Below are positions 48,201-59,956 of a DNA stretch of 64,000 nucleotides, one piece after another (positions within the stretch are counted from its first letter, which is position 1; each line of letters starts with the position of its first letter). The position numbers and the translations under genes are program-made. This DNA comes from Merluccius polli (Eukaryota > Chordata > Actinopteri > Gadiformes > Merlucciidae): NCBI GenBank assembly GCA_030340625.1, contig JAOPHQ010002017.1, positions 134,505 through 198,504 of the forward strand, written 5' to 3'. Under the pieces are notes generated by a model. That model saw only the letters and a program-made list of their open reading frames with translations, ran no database searches and was not told where the DNA came from.

Positions 48201-51200
48201 AATAAATATATAAGTTGTATTAACCGCACCTGGCCACCAGATGGCGGCACACATAATACACTGGGGGCGGGCGTTCAACACTAGCCAATCAGAGCATAGT
48301 ATGCGTCATAGAGGCCACGCCTGCCCAGGTACTACCAAACTACAGATCCGGGGGGAAGCCAGAAACCCCCAGGCAGTGTATCTGTTAAGATATCCAGCTA
48401 AGGGGGAGCTCCACGCGCGTGAATTTTACAATACCTCTCCTTTTGCTTCATAGATAAATACCTAAAACCAAACAAATAAAGTGAGTTAAAAGCGATCCTG
48501 AGTCGGCGGCCTTCTTCCTCAACGAACACATCACAATCCCAATCCGCAATCTAGATTGACTAGCGATAGGTTCTCGTCTAGACAGAATCTCTTGCGAAAG
48601 CGATGTCAAATCACGTGCTTGTATCATGAAAACTATGTGTGTGCACATATCAAACAGGGATTTCTCATAAACTGCCCCTACGTATAAACCGGCTGAGACT
48701 GAAGTGAGCGCGTTGTGCCCTTTGTATAAACAGATTAGTTTTTAAATCTAGATTTTACAATCTATGTTCAAAAAGTGTTGTAAAATCTAGATATTTCTCT
48801 GGTGTAAACCAGCACTACGAGGGGTCTTAAGGAGGCTTTGCCCACTCAGTTGTATTTTTTATTGATGTAGTAGAGTATAAAACTATATATATATATATTA
48901 TATTATATATATTTATTTATATTTAAAAAATCGATCAAATATCGATCAATAATCGAATATGCTGCCCCTCCCGCTATACAGGGTAAGGCTTTATACTTTG
49001 TGTTGTTTTTTTTTTGCAGGTCTGTGATTACTTAGTAATTAGCTATTGTTAGTATTTAATATTTGTCTTTGCACTAGTATGTCTGGAATTTTATGATCTA
49101 TAAGTAAAATATTAAAGGACAACTTTGAGATTTTTCAACCTGGACCCTATATTCCCATCATTTTGGGTCTCGGGAACTAATGCAGATAACAATTTCTGCA
49201 GTTGGTCCGGTATTGAGAGAGAGGGCTTCAGCCGTCAGCCATGAAACTGGCAGAAATGTAAAACTGTAGGGCATTGGCGCCCCGTCAATGTACTTCCTCT
49301 GAACATGTTTGTTTTGCCACTGACAGACTCTGATTGTTATCCTGACAAGTGTCTGACAACATTATGGAAAGAATCCCTACAGAGAAATAAAACATTTGTC
49401 TTTACCTTTCGCTTGATCCGGTCTGTTTGTTATTGTGTCTAACCAAGTCTCGTCAAGGAGAAGTCTCTCTCTGAACTCACATTGCTGCCCGTTTCGTGGC
49501 TGACGGCTGAAGCCCTCTCGCTCAATATCGGACCAATTGCAAAAAATGTTGTCTGCATTAGTCAATGAGACACAAAATGATGGGAAAATAGGGTCCAGGT
49601 CCAGGAAGCCCCATTGACGTTGATACCTTCATATTGTGAGAGATTACAAAGGAGTGGATATAAAGTATAGTCTGCAGTATAGACTGCATTTTAGGGCACA
49701 TTAGATGAATAGATTGCAATGTATTGTCCTCAGAGGAAAGGAAACTCATTTTCACAGGCAATTGCCAAGGCAGGTGTCCTTGTTCACCCTCTACCTATTT
49801 CCACAGCAGATTTAGAATACCGATTATTCATTTAACTCCATGAATTATACTAACTAATTAATTACGGACATCACCTATTCTGGCCGCTGTGGTCTGAAGG
49901 CAGTGCTAAGTTCCTAATTGGCCGGCCGCAGACATCCTCTGGTCGGGCATTTTAAGTGATCATTGATCCAATATTACTGGATCTGTGGGAAGTGTCATGT
50001 ATTCCACTATGATGACCCTTTCAGTTCTGGTAAAGCCAATCAATAGATCAAATACATGCGGGATGGCTTTTATACCATTCATTAGAAACTATGTATTGGC
50101 ATGACCCCCAGTTCAGCCCTATAACTCTAACCTGATAATCACACACATGGACACAGCCTGATGATGACCAAGGTTGACTTATTATCTATTATTATTATTA
50201 TCCTCATAGGCCGATGGTGGTCTCACTTGCCCCAGTGTTGTTTATGTAGAAATCCTAAAGGTATAATGTAGATATATTTGTATAGATATGGTCAGCCCGC
50301 AGGACATGAGGTCAAGCATGTGTGAAGGAAAATGACAGACCACCATAAACCACCACACACGACACGACATGCACAATAATACATAATTAACTATTTTATT
50401 CATTACCATCAAGGACGCCATGTTATTCACCAGCGTTGGAGTGAGTGGGTGGGGGGGGGGTTGAAATATCTCAGTAGCTTCAAAAGGATTTACACCAAAT
50501 CGCTGCAAAAGACAAAGGAGCACTCCATTGATTTCCATAGGGAAATTGTCTAATGAGTGCCCCCCCCCTCCCTCGTACCATGAGGTCAGAGGTCATGGTC
50601 ACACACCGAACAACCTCTTGGAGTTGCCTGGAAGAATTCTCTCCCTGGCTCAAGGGCATCAGCAGTATGCTATTCCCCTCACATTGGTGGTAACTAAGGG
50701 GATCTAATGCTGTTGTATTGGTTGTACTGTGTGTGCCGCCAGGTGCAGACAGTAAGATCCTGAGGAACTGTGGCAAGCTGAGAGTGAAGTTGACACACGT
50801 GGACAGGCTGCTGAACAAGGTGGTGATCGGGGTGAGTTTTTTGACTCCAATGGAAAAGTCAAATACAGAAGTTCAACTCTTTATTTTATGTGGACATTTA
50901 AAGGCCACCGTAATCCCAATTTCGAGGGGAATTAATATTTTTTAGGGGCAAAATGCCCAAAGCTCCTGTTAATTTCTGACCCTACATGTGTATACGGTAT
51001 GTGTATATATGTATATACACATATGTTTGTATTTGTGTGTATGTGTGTGCTGTGCATTTCCAGATCTTTGTGTTCGTCTTGCTGCTGTCCTTCTTCATGG
51101 CTATCGGTCACGGTGTGTTTGAGAGCCAAGTGGCCCGGGACGCCCCCGCTCTGTCTGCACTGACGCCGAACGGTGACTTCATCTATTCAGCCTTCCTCAC

Positions 51201-54200
51201 CTTCTGGAGCTACGTGATCGTGCTCAGCCCTCTCATACCCATGGCCCTCTACATCACGTACGTTCACACACACGCACGTGCGCGCACACGCACTCACACA
51301 CATATAAATACACATGCATAATACAACTATATTGTAGTGCATACACATGCACTACAATATATGGACCTACACAATACTTGTGTGTAGGTCCATATATCCA
51401 GTGGTGGAAAAAGTACTCAGATCTTTTACTTAAGTAAAAGTAGTAATACCACACTGTAACACCACACCTCGGTTCTGCATTGAAATTGTGACTTAAGTAA
51501 AAGTACAAAAACTTTTGGGACAATTTTGCAGACTATTGTGATGCTAATACTTTTTGTAATTTTGTACTCATTATGCAGAATGGCCCATTTCAGAAAAATA
51601 TATTTTATATTATTGGATTATATTTATGATCCATTAATGTGTTCATCGCTTTAATGTTGCAGCTGGTAAAAAGTGGAGCTCATTTTAACTTATTTATATA
51701 TTAATATATTACTTTACATACTGCTGGGGAGCTTGTGAATTTCCTCCTGGAGACCAATAAATCCTTGTTGATATCATAATATAATTTATTTATTGATTGT
51801 ATTTTGTTTAGTTCCTGTTGTGGTTGTAGTGCTGTGTTGTTTGTCTCCTCCAGGTTCGACGTGGTCCACGTGGTGCACAGCCTTTTCATCAACTGGGACG
51901 TGGAGATGCGCTGGGAGAAGAACGATAGCCCTGCCCGCGCCCGCAACACCTCCCTCAACGAGCAACTGGGTCAGGTGGGACACCTGCTGAGTGACAAAAC
52001 CGGGACTCTGACGCAGAACCACCTGCTCTTCAGGCAGTGCTGCATCGCGGGCCGCATCTATGGTAGTAGCAATTTGGTAGCGTGCTAAGTAAGGGATAAT
52101 GTACACCGGTATATTATTGTGGTTTATCTTCGCCTCCGCAAAGTGCATTATTTTCCGATACATGCACACCTCGGAGTGGATTACCCCTTTCTTAACCCTC
52201 CTACACAAGTCTTTTTCTTTCGTTGGCTCAAAGGAACTATGTTGTGTTTTTGTTTACGCTATTAAGAAATGCATCTATGCAAATATATGCCATATCAGGG
52301 TTGTCATTACAAAATACACCCTGTTAAATCGTTAAGGATGAAGCCTTCTATCACCCCGTATTGATATGATTAGGAATGTACATTAGATCAGAGCCTGGTA
52401 AAAACTTGCTAAATTCACAAGCTGAGGCAAACTCTGATGCTCTGTTATGAAGTCAGTGAGTGAGTTGTTATACTATTGTCTAGATACTACATTGAATATT
52501 GTTTTCAGTTTATCTATCTATCTTTTTTTGCCCACTTTTTGCAACATACATTTTTTCAGCATTCATTGATCCTCCGTTTCTAAGTCCATCCACTGTTTGA
52601 GACTTTTGTTTTGTTTTTATAGGTGATGCATCCATCTCTGTTGAGGAAACACAGGTAATGATCAGAATTGCAATGTTTTCTTTTTTCTATTCATTTTCAT
52701 CCATAATGTATTTCAATCTGACGTAGAGCTGGGAAATATATCGATAATATATCGATATCATGATATGAGACTGGATATCGTCTTAGATGGATCGTCTTGG
52801 ATAGTGTAATATCGTGATGTGGCGTAAGGTTGTCCTTTCCTGGTTTTAAAGGCTGCATTACAGTGATGTCATTTTATGAACTTACCAGACTGTTCTAACT
52901 GTTCTATTTTTTGCCTTTACCCACTCACAACAATCTTATTGTGTAGGAATGTATTTTGTGAAAGCACCAATGGTCATCACCGCAATATTGTTGCAATACC
53001 AATATCAAGGTATTTGGTTAAAAATATCGATATTTGGTTGTATCCATATCGCACTGCCCTAATCTGATGAAATACAATATCTTCCCATGTCTTATCCATT
53101 TATGCATCTAGTCACCACGCCTGTACAGTAACTCATCCTCGTTCCAGAGAAGCGTCATCCCTTCCTCCTCACACGGCCTCCCTCTTCATAGCCTAAAATA
53201 ATACTATTTTGCCTTGGCCTTGGCTGAAACACAACCACATGGAAATATTCAGTATTTCAGTGACCGACGGTGATACCTAACGCCTATTTGCTTACCTCAC
53301 CACAGCGTATACTTTTCCATATGTGTCCCTAGCAAATGGACCTGAGCTGGAACCCATTTGCCAGCGGTCAGCTGTTCATGTCGGCGCCTGAGCTGGTGCA
53401 GCAGTTGAAGGCCCGGCGGTGTCCGTTCAGCAAGGAGTTCTTCACCGCCCTGGCTCTTTGTCACACCGTCATGCCGGAGCGGAGCAAAGGTTAGTGTGTG
53501 CTTATTGTTTGTGTATAGTATTGTAATTGGTATTATGGTGTGCGTTCATGTGCCTGTGTGCGCGCGTGCGACTGAAACCTGATGAAACAGAACCCCCTAT
53601 TGACCGAAACAATGAACTGAAGCTGTGTGCGCACGCGTACACGCGCGTGTGTGTGTCTTGCATGCGTCTCCATTTTATTCAATGTGTGGTGTTGTTTACC
53701 GTAGAGTTTAGTTTTAGTTTTTAGTTTTTTCTAAATTATTATTGTGTCATGCATTAGCATGCCCAGCCCACAAGGCTTACAAGACCATTATAAAACAGAC
53801 CAAAAAAACCAAAAGTAGATGCTAAACAATACTAACATTAACGATATAAACCATCCTGACGCTTTAGTAACAAAAGAGGCTAACTTATAAACATTAAAGG
53901 TAAACAAACATTCCATCCTGGCATCATTACTCCAAAATATTTCAGGGTTTTGAGCAAACAGTTCATTTACAACAGGTACTCTTAGTTCATCATAGAAGGG
54001 ACAGTATAAAAGAAAATGAGATTCATTCTCCACTTCTCGTAAATCACAAAGTTCACAAAGTCTCTGTTCCTCTGGGATATTTTTAAATCTGCCGACGACA
54101 AGTGCCAGGGGAAGGATTCTCATTCTTAATTGGGCAATCAAGGATCTCTGATTTCTTGGTACATTTGTTTTAACATATAATTCTGTTTCATAATTATGCT

Positions 54201-55178
54201 TGATTTGGACATATGTCTGTAATTTCGGTTTTAACATTACATCATTTAACCATTTTTCATTGAACCCGACAAGTAACTTTTGGTTATGCTGCATGATAAA
54301 TTATTTCTATAGATATACTGAAAATCGGCTTCTTCAAAGACAGCATGAATCTCTGCGGCCCATGGAGAGTTCTGGACTTTACTCCAAAGGAAAACTTTCT
54401 TATTGATCCTGTCATCTGACATATTAATAAAACGATTCCACAGTCTAATCATATCACACTTTCTCCTTATTATACCAGGAATCCAGCCCATGTCACCCTG
54501 AGCAGCCAAAGAGGGAACATATTTATGAATACCCAGAAAACAGCGTATAGCTCTGTTTTGTACTGCATCTGAAGTCCTTCTTTCTTTAAATCCCTGTACC
54601 CCAGCAGCATAATTCACAATGGGAGAAACACATGCATCATACAATTGAGAGTAAGTAGAATAACCAAGTAGATGTTGGTTCTCTTCCAGAAGGCATAGCG
54701 TACAAGGCTTCATCCCCGGACGAAGAGGCCCTGGTGGGGGCGGCCCGGGACCTCGGCTGGGTTTTCCACTCCAGGACCCGGGACAACCTGACTGTCTTGG
54801 AGCTGGGCGTCACCAGGGAGTACCGGGTGCTGGCCCATCTGGAGTTCACCAGTCAGAGGAGACGTATGTCCGTACTGGGTGAGGGAGTCCTATCACACCG
54901 ATGTCATGCTAATGCTAATGGCTAATGGCGAACAGCAGCATTTACTCTGAAACTAATTAGTCTGTTAAGTACTTTTCTGCGTGTTGCTGATTGGGTCTGC
55001 CCTCAAGAGACTCTCATCTCACCTTGACCCCTTGTTTTGCTTACTAACTGTCCCCCCCCCCCCACACACACACCCCTAAATATCCCTGCTATGAGAGGAG
55101 GAGGAATTTATAATGGTAATTGGACTATGTGTTTCTCCTGGCTTGGTGTGCTAGAGGAGATGTTAAATGTTAAGTGTA

Positions 55179-55249
<71 letters not shown>

Positions 55250-56677
55250 GTGTGCGTGTCAGTGCGGGAGCCGGGGGGAGGGCTGAAGCTCTATTGTAAG
55301 GGGGCTGATATGGTGATCCTGGAGAGGCTACTGAGTGGCTGTCCCTGTCTGGAGGACACTGAAAGAGCCCTGGAGGTGAGCCATGCTACATTGACACCGT
55401 CTTCCATGGGATTAGCTTTAGCCAGACCTCTGAGTATAAAAGCCTAATGAGGCTTTTATACTTAAAAACATAGTGAGAATCTATGGGATTATGATCAGGC
55501 ACGTTATTTGAAGTCTGTGTGTTTGGCGTCCTGTTGCTTGAGGCCCATGTACCAACCTGTCCTCATAGGTAGAAGTCATTTTGACTATTGACCATTAAAC
55601 CAACAACAAAAAAAATCTATCCCATCATTTCTTTCCCAGTCGTTTGCCCAGGCGTGCCTGAGGACTCTGTGCGTGGCTGTCCGGGGTGTTCCTGAGGAAC
55701 TGTGGGAAGGCTGGAGTAAAATTTTGACCCAGGCCGAGACCATGGCCACCAGCGAGCGCGACTCGACGCTGGAGACCCTCTACGAGGACATGGAGTGTGA
55801 CCTGTTGGTGGGCTGCGTTACTCACCACCACGTGACCATGCACCCCGCACTGCGCTGCACAGTCTGGGAATCACCAGGGACTAGCGCCACACCTAGCATT
55901 AGCATATTCGGTTGGGTAAACCTTCTGGACTCTTTGGGGAACCATGACAACTCAAAAATGGAAATGCATTCTAAACGCTACCTGGGTGGGGGAAAAAAAC
56001 TAAGGTGTATATACCTGAATAAGGTATATTGAATACGTTATATTGAATAAGTTATATTGAATAAGGTACAGTATATTGAGGCTGTTGCTGTGTTTTATTA
56101 ATTATTCCAAAAAACAAAATACCAGGATAAACGGCAGCCTCCCGGTAAGCATCCTTGGGAAAGGTCCACACCCCACAGGCCCTTTGACCCAAAGCGTCTG
56201 TTAAATTACCAAACACATAAACACACAAATACAGTATTTTGCCTATTTTGCGAAGGTGTCCTGTGTGACCTTATTGTCTGCTGGAGACAGTATTAAACAC
56301 GAAGGCCATGTTGTGTACCCATATGCAGCTACTGGGAGCGACGGCGATAGAAGACCGGCTCCAGGAAGGAGTGCCTGAGACCATCGAAATGCTGAGAAAG
56401 GCTGGCCTCAAAATTTGGGTGCTCACAGGGGACAAAACAGGTATTGTGAGTTTGCAGTCAAAGAAGAAGCTCGGCTTTCTCGTCTGCCGTGCTTTATATA
56501 GAGGAGGTCTCGCATGTCTGAGCGAACAAGGTCTTCTTGTTTCTCTCGCTCACGTTCCCACACCACCTTTTCTCTGCTCCACTTTTCAGAGACGGCAGTG
56601 AATATCGGATACTTCTCAAAACTGCTGGATCCTGATACCAGCTTACTGGAAGGCCAGGAGCTGAGGTTGACAATGAT

Positions 56678-56749
<72 letters not shown>

Positions 56750-56929
56750 GCATTGATCTCTTTATGTTCACCCCTGTAGAGAGATCCTCCATTCTGCAGA
56801 CCCCGGCTACAGTGTGTCTAAGGCCAGACAGGCAGACGCGTGGTGTGTCAACAAGGAGATGGTCTGGGCAAAGACTGCTTTAGTCATCTCTGGACCAGAA
56901 CTGGTAAATGTTTCAGTCATAAATGAACC

Positions 56930-56996
<67 letters not shown>

Positions 56997-58342
56997 GTCT
57001 ATCTGTCTGTCTGTCTGTCTGTCTGTCTAGCTATATATCTATCTATATATATAGATATAGATATAGATAGATATAGATATAGATATATATATATAGCTAT
57101 TACATGTTACATGTTATTAACATCCCTTTATTTATTTATGTCTATATTTGTCATTATTTTATGTTATATTTTTATATCTTACATTATATATACATATTTA
57201 TTACATTTACATTTGGTCTTGTTAGCAGATGCTTTTATCCAAAGCGACTTGCAAGCTAGGCTTTGTATACTTTTTGTAGTTTCTTCTTTTTTTGTGTACA
57301 CGTTGGTGATGAATACAGCGTGTTTTCCTCCCACTTTTTTACAAATTCCTAAGCAGACTCTAGCCGCTGGTGGCTTGGATCAGCGTTTAAATCAGCGTCG
57401 GCATAATATTGTTGTTTCTCCGGCTGCCATGCCAGGCAGAGTTTGACAAGGAGCCAGGCATAGGAGCCAAACTAATGGGGCTCGCAGCACAGTGCCAGTC
57501 AGTGCTGTGTTGTCGAGTCACGCCGGGACAGAAGGCGGACATCGTCCAATTGATCAGGAAACATTCCAGCTCCATCACATTGGCCATTGGCGACGGTGCC
57601 AACGACGTCAACATGATCAAGAGTGAGGCGAATGTTCATTGGTTGATCGGAAATATTATGTTTGGATCTTAGTTCTGAGTTTACTTTGCTTGCACCTTTA
57701 CAATTTTTCTTTTTTTAATCATCCTATTTTCCTCCGCTAGCTGCTCATATAGGCGTGGGGATCGCGGGGGTCGAGGGAGGCCAGGCGGTGCAGAATGCCG
57801 ACTTCTCATTGGCCCAGTTCAGATTCCTACAGCGTCTCCTATTGGTCCACGGCCGCTGGTCGTACCGCCGCATTTCCTTCTTCCTGCTCTACTTCATCCA
57901 CAAGACCTGCAACTTTGCTCTCGTTAACATATGGTTTAGCTTCTTCAATGGTTTCAGTGCTCAGGTTCGACCCGATCCCCAACGACGTTCAAAAGTCACT
58001 GTTACATTTCATCCCTCAACCAAAGATCCCATAATCATTATCTCTTCTGTTCCTTTCCTGCAGTCGATGTATGAAAACTGGTTCATCGCCATGTACACTG
58101 CTATGTACACCTCATTCCCAATTCAGCTATTTGCCTTATTCGAGCAGGTGAGAGGGAAGCCATCGATTTTTGAAATGTGTATACAATTCAATTCAGTTTC
58201 CTTTATATAAAGTTCCTTAATCACAGTTACTGTCCCAAAGGGCTCCACAGGCCCACATTATATGACACCCTACCCTAAAACCCTAACCCTAAGGGAAACA
58301 ATGTCATGTAATATCTTTAGCCATGAATATTGTAAAAGTATT

Positions 58343-58424
<82 letters not shown>

Positions 58425-59904
58425 ATTATGAGTATTATTATTATTATAATTTATTTTGATTGATTATTATTCCTATTATTCACCACTAGGATGTGAGTGC
58501 GGAGGGAAGCCTCAGATGTCCAGAGCTGTACAAGGTCGGCCCGCGGCACCAGCTCTTTAACCCCCTGACGATAGCGGCCATGCTGGCGCAGACCCTCTTC
58601 ACGTCGCTCGTGTTTTTCTTCATACCCTACGGGGTTTTCCACGACTCACCGCTGGACTACCAGACCATGGCGGTCACGGTCAGCATGGCGGCTATCTTCT
58701 GCGTCGATGCCGAGGTCAGTCGGTTGGCCGGCCTGTAACTGCTCTCTTTCATCTGTGGATGTGAAGCTTTGAGGATTCACGAGATGGGTTAACATTTTTT
58801 AAATACAGAATACAATACAACATAAGGTAGATGTTGTAGTAATGTTTGTCACTTAATTAGTCATTCTGTTCAACTGTGTTCAATGTAATTAAAGTTTCTT
58901 TGGGTTCACCTCCCTGCCAAGGGCGTCAGTTTTGTTTTAGAAGTGGTGGGGACCAGTACGCGATTGTCGGTGATCTACGCCTATGCTCCCTGCGCAAGCC
59001 GTGACAGTTGCTGTTGTGTTGTCCCTTCCTCTCAACTATTATTAGAGTACTCATATTTACGATGAGACACCTGACTCTGAAATAATAATTGGTAATAATT
59101 AATGTCTGAAATAATTGAAATAATTATGTTTACGTTTATTGTATTTTTGTTGTCTGACTATTTATTATAATATGACTATTCATCATATTTTTATGTATAT
59201 ATTTTATTACATGTATACTTATATTTTCTTTTTAAGCTGCTAAGAAGAGTGGATTGCTGCCAAATGTTTTCTTGTATTTGACTATGCAATAACAATGAAA
59301 TCTAATCTAATGTTGGTTGTTTACTACAACATGATGCTCATTTTTGAAACGTATTTTGTGCCTTGGTGTGCTTTTAAAAAGAAGTGTATCCATTCATATT
59401 TTTGTGTGTGTGTCTGTTCAGATTGTGCTCCTGACCAGATACTGGACGCTGTTCAACGCCATCTTCCTGTGCATCTCTTTCTCCTTCTTCTTCTCCGTGA
59501 CCAGGCTCACCCAGCAGCCGCGGCTATTTCTGCTGGCTCCCGACGACTACTTCTTCGTCGGTACTCCGGCCTCATACAATCCTCTCCTCTTTTGCTCGTT
59601 GTTCTTTGACATTAAGTCTCATTCGTGTTGTCCTCACTAGGTTTATTTGAACACTCACTAACTGGGGGAGGGGTTTCTACCTGCTCTGTGTCTACCTCTC
59701 GACAGGTGTGTCTGAGAAGGCCTTCGCCGATCCGCTGGTGTGGTTGACGGCTCTGCTGGCCGGCTGGACCGCAGCACTGCCTGCGCTCATCGCATTCACC
59801 GTCAATATTATTATCAGTGGCCCTGACAAACACAGGGTATGACACATACACTGGAGATATAGTATGTAGAGAGAGGGGGAGGGGGGAGAAACGTGTTATT
59901 ATTA

Positions 59905-59956
<52 letters not shown>

